Part shown: positions 7,810 to 15,495 of the stretch, piece by piece
Numbering within the stretch: position 1 is the first letter of the stretch
How the letters are laid out: every line of letters starts with the position of its first letter
From: SKNW01 sp050485865
GTDB taxonomy: Bacteria > Gemmatimonadota > Gemmatimonadetes > Longimicrobiales > Gaopeijiaceae
Assembly (NCBI GenBank): GCA_050485865.1
Contig: JBJHCE010000011.1
Span: 1 to 44,584, forward strand
Reading direction: 5' to 3'
Length of the DNA stretch: 44,584 nt
Notes under the pieces: generated by a model
The model's input: the letters and a program-made list of their open reading frames with translations, nothing else
Database searches by the model: none
Told to the model about the DNA's origin: nothing
Made by a program: the position numbers and the translations under genes

Positions 7810-8634
7810 ATGGACCTTGGACTCACCGGCCGCCGCGCCCTCGTCTGCGGATCGAGCTCGGGGCTCGGGCACGCGATCGCCCTCGAACTGGCCCGCGAAG
7901 GGGCGAGCGTGGTCCTTGCCTCCCGGTCGCGGGAGCGGCTCGAGCGCGCACGGGCGGACATCATCCGGGCCTGTTCGGGGGGGGATGCACACGGGGCCGC
8001 CGGCGTGGAGGCGCGGGTTGCGGTCGCCGTGGCCGACCTCTCCGAGCGGGCGGGGCGCCGCGCTCTTTTCGACGAGGCCCGGGCTGCCTTCGGGGGGGTG
8101 GACATTCTCGTCACGAACTCGGGCGGTCCCCCGGCCGGTCCCCTGGAGGCGCACGACCTGGACAGCTGGCGGAAGGCCTACGAGGGGCTCCTCGAGAGCG
8201 TCATCGAGCTTGCCGGGCTCGTCCTTCCCGACATGAAGGCCCGGGGGTGGGGGCGGATCGTGAACGTGACCTCGATCTCGGTGAAGCAGCCGGTCGACGG
8301 GCTCATCGTCTCGAACACGCTTCGGGCCGGGGTAACGGGCTTCGCGCGCACGGTGGCGAACGAGGTGGCGCCCTTCGGGATCACGGTGAACAACGTGCTC
8401 CCGGGGTACACCCGGACCGACCGGCTGGGGGAGCTCGCCGCCGCAGGCGCCGCCCGGAGCGGGAAGAGCCCGGAGGAGATCTTCGCCGCCTGGGAGGCCC
8501 AGACCCCGGCGGGGCGCCTGGGCGAGCCCCACGAGCTCGCCGCCCTCGCGGCCTTCCTCTGCTCCGAGCGGGCCGGCTACATCACCGGGCAGTCGGTGGC
8601 GGTGGACGGGGGGTGGATCCGCTCGCTCGTGTGA
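7810..8634 (+). CDS. SDR-family oxidoreductase lacking the canonical Tyr-xxx-Lys
   Basis: 274 aa from the ATG at 7810, preceded by CCGGAG. The N-terminal Rossmann motif is CGSSSGLG (residues 13-20). ILVTNSGGPPAG takes the place of the usual NNAG and NVTSISVKQP gives the catalytic serine region. Where classical SDRs have Y-x3-K this protein has SNTLRAGV, so the usual catalytic Tyr/Lys pair is absent. The C-terminus (GITVNNVLPGYTRTDRL, ITGQSVAVDGG) is otherwise typical of FabG-like proteins. I recall a recognised subgroup of beta-ketoacyl-reductase-like SDRs with this change. NAD(P)-linked reduction is likely but not assured. It is divergent from the exported amidohydrolase and convergent with the next gene, with a 13-base gap. 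Confidence 0.85.
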   Translation: MDLGLTGRRALVCGSSSGLGHAIALELAREGASVVLASRSRERLERARADIIRACSGGDAHGAAGVEARVAVAVADLSERAGRRALFDEARAAFGGVDILVTNSGGPPAGPLEAHDLDSWRKAYEGLLESVIELAGLVLPDMKARGWGRIVNVTSISVKQPVDGLIVSNTLRAGVTGFARTVANEVAPFGITVNNVLPGYTRTDRLGELAAAGAARSGKSPEEIFAAWEAQTPAGRLGEPHELAALAAFLCSERAGYITGQSVAVDGGWIRSLV

Positions 8635-8647
8635 CCGGGAACCCCCG

Positions 8648-9889
8648 CTACCGCGATACGCGCAGCCGCACGACGCGGGGCACCTCGAGGGCGTCCCGCT
8701 CGACTCCCCACAGGAGGTTCCCTTCCGCCACCATGAGGCGGAACGAGGGGGGGAGGTCCACCACCCCGGTCGGCGCGAGCTCCGCATCCAGGTGAAGCCA
8801 GCGGGTCTCGTCCCTTCCTTCGAGCTGCATCCACACGGTGCCGTCCGAGGCGAGGACGATCGAGCGCAGGGGGGGGTAGTGCGGAGGGACCTCGAGTAGC
8901 GAGGAAAGCGCGCTCCGCGCCCGCGCCTCCCCGCCGAGCTGCTGGGCCGCCCGGGAGACCTCGGCCTCGAAGAGGCTGTCGCGAACCGCTTCCGGAACGG
9001 GGGGCGGCGTGAGCGGGAGCTCCGCCTCGGCCGCCGTCTCCCCATCGAGGGTGTATCGGGCGATCCGGAGGGTCGTCAGGGCACCGGTCGCGCCCGTCGC
9101 ATCGAGGGCCGTCTCTGCCCGCACGAGGGAGGTGTGATCGGGGGCGAGGGCCAGCCAGGACCCAGTGGAAAGGGGACGCAGGACCGGGAAGGTGGCGTCG
9201 ACGGAGCGGCCATCGGCGAGGGTGCGGGTGTGGTCGATCCGGAGCACGCCCGGTGAGAGGTGCCCGGGAAGGGCGCGGACGAGCTCGCCCCCGGCGTCCA
9301 TCCGGAACCGGGGCGCCTCGTGCTCCTGGAACATCATGTCGCCGCTCGTCGCAGCCCCGAGCAGGAAGCCTCCGTCGGCCAGGGGGTACACGAACTGGCT
9401 TCCGATGTAGGGCGGCGGCGGCGAGGGGGGCTGGGCACTCCTGAGGTACCGGCCCGCCAGGTCGAAGAAATGGACGAACATGCGCTCGCGGCCGTCCACC
9501 GCCCAGATCGCATCGCCCAGGACACCGACCTCGAAGAGACGGAGGAACTCCCCCGGGCCGTCGCCGGGGCCCCCGATCCGCCCGAGGAAGGTGCCGTCGG
9601 GTCCGAACACGCGGATCGCCCGGTCCTGGGGCTGCGACAGGAGGATCCGGCCGTCCGGGGCCACCGCCAAGCCGCCCACCGGGGCCAGTGCGTAGTCAGG
9701 GTGGTCCTCGCGCCCGATCTCGAGCTCCCGGACCACCGTCCAGGAGGGGAGCCCCGAGAGGTCGTCCGGGGCGTCCACCCCGGTGTCGGTGCACGCGACC
9801 ACGGCGCAGGCGAGGGCCGGGGCGAGCCCCAGCCGGCAACGCGACGCAACGGGGCGGATGAAGACCTCCGGGAGGGGGGGATTGGACAT
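8648..9889 (-). CDS. 6-bladed beta-propeller lipoprotein
   Basis: 413 aa from the ATG at 9889. The signal region ends in VVAC with Cys33, a lipobox-like site, so the protein is probably lipidated and faces the periplasm or the outside. Blades show the family pattern: LAVAPDGRILLSQPQDRAI, then VFGPDGTFLGRIGG, then GPGDGPGEF, the motif shared with other propellers here; SDGTVWMQLEG lies near the end. The closing region (LWGVERDALEVPRVVRLRV) resembles the ends of the other copies. No small Cys-rich gene lies beside it, unlike the propellers at 2819 and 22053. The gene is convergent with the SDR and divergent from the cupin, with 181 bases between. The function is unknown. Confidence 0.8.
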   Translation of the reverse strand: MSNPPLPEVFIRPVASRCRLGLAPALACAVVACTDTGVDAPDDLSGLPSWTVVRELEIGREDHPDYALAPVGGLAVAPDGRILLSQPQDRAIRVFGPDGTFLGRIGGPGDGPGEFLRLFEVGVLGDAIWAVDGRERMFVHFFDLAGRYLRSAQPPSPPPPYIGSQFVYPLADGGFLLGAATSGDMMFQEHEAPRFRMDAGGELVRALPGHLSPGVLRIDHTRTLADGRSVDATFPVLRPLSTGSWLALAPDHTSLVRAETALDATGATGALTTLRIARYTLDGETAAEAELPLTPPPVPEAVRDSLFEAEVSRAAQQLGGEARARSALSSLLEVPPHYPPLRSIVLASDGTVWMQLEGRDETRWLHLDAELAPTGVVDLPPSFRLMVAEGNLLWGVERDALEVPRVVRLRVSR

Positions 9890-10070
9890 CCTTGCCTGGG
9901 CCAAGGAACCCGGAGACGATAGTCCCCGCGCCTCTCCGGTGCCAGAGGTGAGCCCCCCCTGTCCGACCCGGACTTCCCGAGGTATCCTCCCCCACCCGGC
10001 ACACCCGACCGGACCACCCGCCCGGATGCGGACACGCTCACCCCCCTTCACCCCCTGACCCCTGCGTACG

Positions 10071-10484
10071 ATGGCCGACCCGCCCACCCCGCAAGCAGCC
10101 CGCCACGCCCGCTGGGACGACCTTCCCTGGGAGCCCGTCACGGACGCGATCCGCCGGCGGATCGTGAACGGCCACGACATGATGATCGCCCAGGTCTTCC
10201 TGGACCGGGGCGCCGTGGTTCCGAAGCACAGCCACCTGAACGAGCAGATCACGTACATCGTGAGCGGGGCCCTCCGCTTCCGCCTGGGCGAGAATCTGGA
10301 CCGCGAGGTCACCGTGCGGACCGGCGAGGTCCTCCACATCCCGGCGCACCTCCCCCACGAGGCCACCGCCCTCGAAGACACCCTGGACGTGGACATCTTT
10401 TCTCCCCCCCGGGCCGACTGGCTCGACGGGAGCGATGCCTACTTCCACGCGGCTCCCGACGAGGATCCGGCCGGGGGCGCATGA
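10071..10484 (+). CDS. Cupin-domain protein
   Basis: 137 aa, a single-domain cupin. Motif 1 is visible in GAVVPKHSHLNEQITYIVSG (two histidines and a glutamate as metal ligands). Motif 2 is GEVLHIPAHLPHEATAL, which gives the last histidine. Such proteins bind one divalent metal ion and act as small dioxygenases, isomerases or ligand-binding proteins; the sequence does not say which. There is no signal peptide, so it is cytoplasmic. Its stop codon overlaps the start of the aminotransferase gene by four bases (ATGA), so the two are translated together. Confidence 0.85.
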   Translation: MADPPTPQAARHARWDDLPWEPVTDAIRRRIVNGHDMMIAQVFLDRGAVVPKHSHLNEQITYIVSGALRFRLGENLDREVTVRTGEVLHIPAHLPHEATALEDTLDVDIFSPPRADWLDGSDAYFHAAPDEDPAGGA

Positions 10485-11431
10485 GCGGACGCATCTCCGA
10501 GGCCGACTGGATCTGGAGGGACGGCGAGCTCGTTCCCTGGAAGGAGGCGACCGTTCACCTCCTGAGCACCGCGGTGCAGTTCGGAAGCTCGGTCTTCGAG
10601 GGAATCCGGTGCTACGAGACCCCGCGGGGACCTGCAATCTTCCGGTTGCGCGAGCACCTCGAGCGGCTCCTCGACTCCGCCACCATCTACCGGATGCGGC
10701 CGGCGTGGACGGTGGAGGCGCTCACCGACGCATCCCGGAAGCTCATCCGGGCGAACGGCCTCGGATCCTGCTACCTGCGCCCCATGGTCCTTCGCGGGTA
10801 CGGGGCCGCGGGGCTCCACGCCGTGGACTCGCCCATCGAGACGTACCTGGCGGCCTGGCCCTGGGGGGCGTACCTGGGCGCCGAGGCCCTGGCCGAAGGG
10901 GTCGATGTCTGCACCTCGTCGTGGGCTCGGGCGGCGCCGAACACCTTCCCGGTGGCGGCGAAGGCGGCGGGGCACTACAACGCCGCCCAGCTCATGAAGG
11001 CGCAGGCGGTGGCCGACGGGTACGCCGAGGCCATCGCGCTCGGCCCCGGAGGGCTCGTGAGCGAGGGGTCGGGTCAGAACCTCTTTCTCGTGCGCGACGG
11101 GGTGCTCATCACCCCCTTCCTGGATGGGACCTCGCTGAACGGGATCACGCGGGACGCGGTGCTTCGCCTCGCCCATGACCGCGGCATCCCCACCCGGGAG
11201 CAGCACGTGCCCCGGGAGGCGCTCTACATTGCCGACGAGCTCTTCTTCACCGGGACCGCGTCGGAGATCACCCCGATCCGGAGCGTGGACCGGATGCCCG
11301 TGGGAACGAGCCGGGGGGGCGAGGGGGGAGTCGGGCCCATCACGCGCGCGCTTCAGGAGGACTTCCTGGCGGTGGTCTCCGGCCAGGCCCGGGACCGGCA
11401 CGGGTGGCTCACCCCGGTGGACCCGGGCTGA
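10481..11431 (+). CDS. ilvE: Branched-chain-amino-acid aminotransferase
   Basis: 316 aa, class IV PLP aminotransferase of full length. It transfers the amino group between glutamate and the 2-oxo acids of leucine, isoleucine and valine in the cytoplasm. The PLP lysine is Lys161 in AAKAAGHYNAAQLMKAQA. Typical family segments are AVQFGSSVFEGIRCYETP near the start, LVSEGSGQNLFLVRDGVL, SLNGITRDAVLRLA and FFTGTASEITPIRSVD. The C-terminus, HGWLTPVDPG, matches the end of IlvE-type enzymes. It overlaps the cupin gene by four bases. D-amino-acid transaminase or aminodeoxychorismate lyase are less likely because the EITPIRSVD and C-terminal features fit IlvE. Confidence 0.92.
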   Translation: MSGRISEADWIWRDGELVPWKEATVHLLSTAVQFGSSVFEGIRCYETPRGPAIFRLREHLERLLDSATIYRMRPAWTVEALTDASRKLIRANGLGSCYLRPMVLRGYGAAGLHAVDSPIETYLAAWPWGAYLGAEALAEGVDVCTSSWARAAPNTFPVAAKAAGHYNAAQLMKAQAVADGYAEAIALGPGGLVSEGSGQNLFLVRDGVLITPFLDGTSLNGITRDAVLRLAHDRGIPTREQHVPREALYIADELFFTGTASEITPIRSVDRMPVGTSRGGEGGVGPITRALQEDFLAVVSGQARDRHGWLTPVDPG

Positions 11432-11568
11432 GAGGTCCCTCGCGGCGAGAATCTCCGGGCCGGCCCACCCCTGTCCACACCCGTCTTGTCAGCGCTCCCC
11501 GGGGGGTGAAGGTTGTCTCCCGCCCGCTTGACCAAACGACACCTCCCGAACGCACAGGTCGAACCCCC

Positions 11569-12552
11569 ATGTCAGGCACGCTCCACCGGACCCGCCGGGC
11601 CGCCTTCCTCGCGGCTTCCACGATGCTCGTCCTCGTCCTCGGCCACGCCCTCCCTGCCCCGGCGACAGCCCAGCAGGAGGTGCGGATGAACCGCACCATC
11701 GAGACCCTCGAGGCCGGGCACCCGGTCTTCGGGCTCTTCACCGAGAACCTCTCGCTGGCGAACGCCCGGGCGCTCGCCACGTCGCAGCTCGACTTCCTCT
11801 TCATCGACATGGAGCACTCCCCCTTCGACATGGAGAAGCTCCGGGTCTTCCTCCTGGGGATGCAGGACGTGCGGACCGTGGCGGCGCAGGGGCATCCGCA
11901 GATGCGCGTGACGCCCATCGTGCGCGTACCCATGAACGGCCGCGAGCCCATGCAGTGGGCCATCAAGCAGGTGCTCGACATGGGCGCGTTCGGGGTCATG
12001 GTCCCCTTCGTGGATACCCGCGAGGAGGCCCTCGCCGTGATCCAGGCCATGCGCTACCCCCAGCCCCGGGGATCGGAGATCGCCGAGCCCCACGGGTGGC
12101 GCGGGTCCTCGCCGGGGATCGCCTCCTGGCTCTGGGGGGTGCCGGATTACCGGGCCCGGGCCGACACCTGGCCCTTGAGCCCCCGGGGTGACCTCCTGGC
12201 GGTGCTCCAGATCGAGACGCCGAAGGGGGTGGAAAACATCGAGGAGATCATCACCGTGCCCGGCGTGGGGGCCATCTTCATCGGGCCCGCCGACCTGGCG
12301 CTCCAGTACGGGCTTCCCGGGAACCACCCCGAGGTGGTGGCCGCCATCGACCGGGTCCTGGAAGCCTGCCTCCGCCACGACGTGCCCTGCGGGCTGACCA
12401 CGAGCGCCGGCAACGTGGAGGCCCGCCTCGCGCAGGGCTTCCGGTTCGTCACCGTGGGCTACTGGGGGGATGCGGGGATCGGCGCCGGCACGAGCGAGGC
12501 CCTCGGGATCGCCCGTCGGGCTTCGGGGAGGGACGGGGGCGAGGACCGGTAA
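11569..12552 (+). CDS. HpcH/HpaI-family aldolase/citrate lyase-like protein with a signal peptide
   Basis: 327 aa from the ATG at 11569. Residues 1 to about 35 form a signal peptide: twin arginines in RTRRAAF, a hydrophobic core, and APATAQQ at the cut. The mature part is the class II pyruvate aldolase barrel. FLFIDMEHSPFDME has the active-site Asp and His, the segment VTPIVRVPMNG follows, and LLAVLQIETPKGVENI gives the metal-binding Glu. IFIGPADLALQYG gives the metal-binding Asp. Family members split 2-oxo-3-deoxy acids to pyruvate plus an aldehyde and are normally cytoplasmic, so export is odd. It stands alone, 137 bases after ilvE and before the GntR operon. Confidence 0.85.
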   Translation: MSGTLHRTRRAAFLAASTMLVLVLGHALPAPATAQQEVRMNRTIETLEAGHPVFGLFTENLSLANARALATSQLDFLFIDMEHSPFDMEKLRVFLLGMQDVRTVAAQGHPQMRVTPIVRVPMNGREPMQWAIKQVLDMGAFGVMVPFVDTREEALAVIQAMRYPQPRGSEIAEPHGWRGSSPGIASWLWGVPDYRARADTWPLSPRGDLLAVLQIETPKGVENIEEIITVPGVGAIFIGPADLALQYGLPGNHPEVVAAIDRVLEACLRHDVPCGLTTSAGNVEARLAQGFRFVTVGYWGDAGIGAGTSEALGIARRASGRDGGEDR

Positions 12553-12577
12553 AAGCCCCCGGCAGCTCGGCGCAGGG

Positions 12578-12598
12578 GCGCGGTTCCCGGCCCCGCGC
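12578..12598 (+). terminator. GC hairpin after the aldolase gene
   Basis: GCGCGG (12578-12583) pairs with CCGCGC (12593-12598) around a 9-base loop, 26 bases after the stop codon. There is no T-run, so intrinsic termination is only possible. The position between two separate transcription units supports it. Confidence 0.3.
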
Positions 12599-12633
12599 GG
12601 TCCCTCCCCCCGTATCACTGTATTGCTTGACAT

Positions 12634-12670
12634 ATACACCTGCGGTGCCCACCTTTCGTCCCAGGTGTAT
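12634..12670. promoter_or_regulatory. Inverted repeat upstream of the GntR gene, candidate autoregulatory operator
   Basis: ATACACCTG (12634-12642) and CAGGTGTAT (12662-12670) are perfect 9-base inverted copies separated by 19 bases. They lie 43-79 bases before the GTG start of the GntR regulator. A perfect TTGACA (12627-12632) touches the left arm and could be a -35 box, though I see no good -10 at the usual distance. GntR-family dimers bind inverted repeats and commonly control their own operons. This is therefore the likely binding site, inferred from position and symmetry only. Confidence 0.5.
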
Positions 12671-12712
12671 TACTCGAGTGATTCACTTCGGGAGCGGAGG
12701 TGCATCCTGGTC

Positions 12713-13138
12713 GTGGTGATCGACCCCGGGAGCGGGGTCCCCGTCTACCGGCAGATCGTGGACCAGGTGCGCTTCCAGGTGGCGGGAGGCGTCCTCCCTC
12801 CGGGCACCGAGCTTCCCTCGACCCGGGCCCTGGCGCAGGAGCTCGGGATCAATCCCATGACGGTGAGCAAGGCCTGGGCGCTCCTGGAGGAGACCGGGCT
12901 CCTCGAGCGGCGGCCGGGGCTTCCGCTGGTGGTACGGGATGCCACGCCCCGGACCCTCGAGGCCGAGCGGGAGGCGCAGCTCCGCGCCGCCCTCGAGCCC
13001 GCCGCCCGCGCGGTGCGTCAGCTGGGGGTCGACCCGGAGCGGGCGGCACGGATCCTTCGCGAGCTCCTGGGCGAGGGATCCCCTGACCCTCGCGCCGCCG
13101 TCGAGGCCCGGTCATCCACCAGGGAGGAATGGGAATGA
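12713..13138 (+). CDS. GntR-family transcriptional regulator (YtrA-type, short)
   Basis: 141 aa if translation starts at the GTG at 12713. No ATG exists in this frame nearby, and GGAGG ends 12 bases before it. Residues about 5-70 are the winged helix: GSGVPVYRQIVDQVRFQVAG, then GTELPSTRALAQELGINPMT followed by VSKAWALLEETGLLE. The tail after residue 75 is short and helical, as in the YtrA subgroup that controls ABC transporter operons. There is no effector-binding domain of the FadR or UTRA type. It overlaps the ABC ATPase gene by four bases (ATGA at 13135) and probably represses its own operon through the inverted repeat upstream. Confidence 0.88.
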   Translation: MVIDPGSGVPVYRQIVDQVRFQVAGGVLPPGTELPSTRALAQELGINPMTVSKAWALLEETGLLERRPGLPLVVRDATPRTLEAEREAQLRAALEPAARAVRQLGVDPERAARILRELLGEGSPDPRAAVEARSSTREEWE

Positions 13139-14019
13139 ACGTGGTCGAGTTCCAGGGGGTCACGAAGCGCTTCGGCCGAACGGTGGCCCTCGACGGGGTC
13201 ACCACCGCCGTGCCCAAGGGCTCGGTGGTCGGGCTCATCGGCCGCAACGGGAGCGGGAAGACCACGCTCCTTCGCCACGCTGCGGGGCTCCTCGTACCCG
13301 ATGCGGGCACTTGCGTTACCCTGGGCGTGCCTGCGCGGAAACTCACCTCCGGACACCTTGCCCGCATGGGAATGGTCCACCAGGGTGACCCACTGATCCC
13401 GCAGCTCACCGTGGCGCAGCTCATTGACTACGTAGCCTCGTTCTATCCGCGTTGGGACCGGGAACTCGAGCGACAGGCGTCGGAGCTCCTGGAGGTGGAC
13501 CGCCGACCGAGGGTAGGCTACCTCTCCCCCGGGAACCGGCAGCGGCTGGCACTCCTCCTCGCCCTCTGCCACCGTCCGGAACTTCTTCTCCTGGACGAAC
13601 CCCTGAGCGACCTGGATCCGGTGGCCCGAGGGCGGGTCATGGCCCTCCTCCTCGAGCGGATCGCCGACGATGGGGTGACCGTCGTCATCTCGTCGCACCT
13701 CCTCACCGACCTGGAGCCGGTCGTGGACCGGATCCTGTCGATGCGCGAGGGGCGGACCGTCGCCGACGAGGAGCTCGACACCCTGAAGGAACGCCACGCC
13801 GAGTGGGTCGTCACTTCCGGGAACGGAGTCCTTCCCTCGGCGTTCCCGGAGCCCTTCGTCCAATCGGCCCGGGTCGACGGCCGCCGGGCGGTCCTCGTCG
13901 TGCGCGGAGCCGGCCCGGAGGCGCTTCCGGCCTTCGAGGCGCGCCACGACGTGATGGTGGAGGCCCGCCCTCTCGGCCTCGAAAGGCTCTTCCCGATCCT
14001 CACCGGAGAGGAAGCGTGA
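13135..14019 (+). CDS. ABC transporter ATP-binding protein (YtrB-type)
   Basis: 294 aa from the ATG at 13135. An earlier ATG at 13129 directly abuts the AGGGAGGA ribosome site, so the later one fits better. Walker A is GRNGSGKT (residues 36-43), Walker B is LLLLDEP (150-156) and the H-loop is VISSHLLTDLEP. The signature is LSPGNRQRLAL (from residue 130) instead of the usual LSGGQ, a visible departure. The last 90 residues are a C-terminal extension seen in exporters of the CcmA/YtrB type. It would power the membrane protein encoded next, whose start overlaps this stop. The GntR-ATPase-permease layout matches operons induced by envelope stress or cell-wall drugs in other bacteria; the substrate here is unknown. 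Confidence 0.9.
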   Translation: MNVVEFQGVTKRFGRTVALDGVTTAVPKGSVVGLIGRNGSGKTTLLRHAAGLLVPDAGTCVTLGVPARKLTSGHLARMGMVHQGDPLIPQLTVAQLIDYVASFYPRWDRELERQASELLEVDRRPRVGYLSPGNRQRLALLLALCHRPELLLLDEPLSDLDPVARGRVMALLLERIADDGVTVVISSHLLTDLEPVVDRILSMREGRTVADEELDTLKERHAEWVVTSGNGVLPSAFPEPFVQSARVDGRRAVLVVRGAGPEALPAFEARHDVMVEARPLGLERLFPILTGEEA

Positions 14020-15464
14020 CCCGCCTCCCTCAGGATGCCGTCGGTCCGAGCGACCGGGACCTGCGTGCCGGCCCCGGGGCGCTCCTTCGTCTGCTGGGAA
14101 TGCGGGGCCTCATCCGATCGGCAGCGTTCACCCTCGTGCTCCTCTACGCGATCCATCAACGGGAACCCACCATCACGAGGCTCTTCGGCGGGTTTCTTCC
14201 CACCTGGGAACCGACCCCGGAGGGAGCGGCCTGGCTCCTGGTAGTTCTTGCCTCGCCCTTCCTTGGATTCCAGCTCTCCTTCGCCTTCGACGGCCTCCGG
14301 CGCACGCACCTCGTGCGGACCCTGCCGGGGCTTCGGGCGGGGGTCCGCCGGGGCCTGTTTGCGGTCCTCCTCGGCGTCGCTGGTGCGGGGTTCACGGGCG
14401 GCTTCGCCATCGGAATGACCCTGCCGGAGGCCATGGCCTACGGGAGCTTCGCCGGCTGTGCCGTCCTGCTCTTCTTCGGCGGATGGGAGTCCCTGGACCG
14501 CACGTTCGTGTCGGAGTGGGTCGATACCGCGCTCCTCCTCCTTCTCATGCTCCTTCCCCTGGTCATCCTCGCCCTTGCCCCCGGGCTCCCTTCCTCCCTT
14601 GGGGAGATCCCTCCCTGGCTCCTGGCGGGTGCCTCCCTGGGTGTGTGCGTGCTCTTCCTGCGCCGGCTGGGGGACCCCCTCATCGTCATCGGGCGCCCTC
14701 CTGCCTCCATGGGGTCAACGAACCGAGACGAGGACCGCCGCGAAGGGGACCGAGCGAACTCCAGGGGGGAAGACCCCGATCGGAGCCCTCCATCTCCCGC
14801 CGTTCCTTCGAGCATGTGGGGGCGGATCAACGGCTCGGGGCAGCGTCGGGGCGTCCCTTTCCTTGCGTCCGGGCTCCTGGAGGGCGCGGTCCTGGCCCTG
14901 GCCTGGGGCGCGTTCGCCCTCCTCGTGGGGAACGGCCTCCTCCTCCTCGTCCTGGTGACGTTCTCGCGACTTGAGTTCGCCCCCCAGCACGCCATGCACG
15001 CGATCCTTCCGATCTCCCGATGGGATCGGGCACAGAGGGCATGGGTCCGGGAAGTGGCCGTGGCGGTCGGGGTCGCGGGGGGCTGCGGGATCCTGCTGGT
15101 GGCAGCGGGCCTCCTCGCCCCGGACCGGCTGTGGGGTCTTCGCGGTGTCACCCCCCTCGTCCCCGTCGCGGTGATCCTCGGGCTGCTCCCGCTGGTGGGG
15201 GGGCTCGGGGCACGGCTGGAGCTGCGTCGCGCCTCGCCCCAGGGATGGGGGCAGGGCCTGGGCCGGATGGGCACGGTCGTCCTCGTCATGGCGGCGGCAC
15301 TGCTGGCACCGGCGCTGGTGCTCCTCCTCGATCGCCACCTGGCCGAGGCGCCGTGGCCCGTACTTGGGGCCGTCATGGCCGGGATGGTCCTCGCCCTCCA
15401 CGCCGTGACGCTCGGGCTCTTCCGCCTTCACTTCTCCCGCTGCGCCCTGGGGCCCGGCACGTAG
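14016..15464 (+). CDS. Multi-spanning membrane protein, probable ABC transporter permease
   Basis: 482 aa from a GTG at 14016, preceded by GGAGAGG and overlapping the ATPase gene by four bases. I count about ten to twelve hydrophobic segments in two groups, one before and one after a hydrophilic linker at residues about 232-285. The linker is rich in R, D, S and P. Clear membrane stretches are AAFTLVLLYAI, GAAWLLVVLASPFLGFQL, ALLLLLMLLPLVILALAP and GLLLLVLVTFS. No family-level motif is recognised, but place and coupling make it the partner of the ABC ATPase. The two-part layout could reflect an internal duplication or fusion of two permease halves. Confidence 0.75.
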   Translation: MTRLPQDAVGPSDRDLRAGPGALLRLLGMRGLIRSAAFTLVLLYAIHQREPTITRLFGGFLPTWEPTPEGAAWLLVVLASPFLGFQLSFAFDGLRRTHLVRTLPGLRAGVRRGLFAVLLGVAGAGFTGGFAIGMTLPEAMAYGSFAGCAVLLFFGGWESLDRTFVSEWVDTALLLLLMLLPLVILALAPGLPSSLGEIPPWLLAGASLGVCVLFLRRLGDPLIVIGRPPASMGSTNRDEDRREGDRANSRGEDPDRSPPSPAVPSSMWGRINGSGQRRGVPFLASGLLEGAVLALAWGAFALLVGNGLLLLVLVTFSRLEFAPQHAMHAILPISRWDRAQRAWVREVAVAVGVAGGCGILLVAAGLLAPDRLWGLRGVTPLVPVAVILGLLPLVGGLGARLELRRASPQGWGQGLGRMGTVVLVMAAALLAPALVLLLDRHLAEAPWPVLGAVMAGMVLALHAVTLGLFRLHFSRCALGPGT

Positions 15465-15495
15465 CGCAGCCGGGAGGGACCGCCGCCGGGCCTCT

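Noticed and set aside
12627..12655. Complete sigma70 promoter before the GntR gene
   Set aside because: TTGACA is perfect, but no acceptable -10 box lies 16-18 bases downstream, so only the inverted repeat is annotated.
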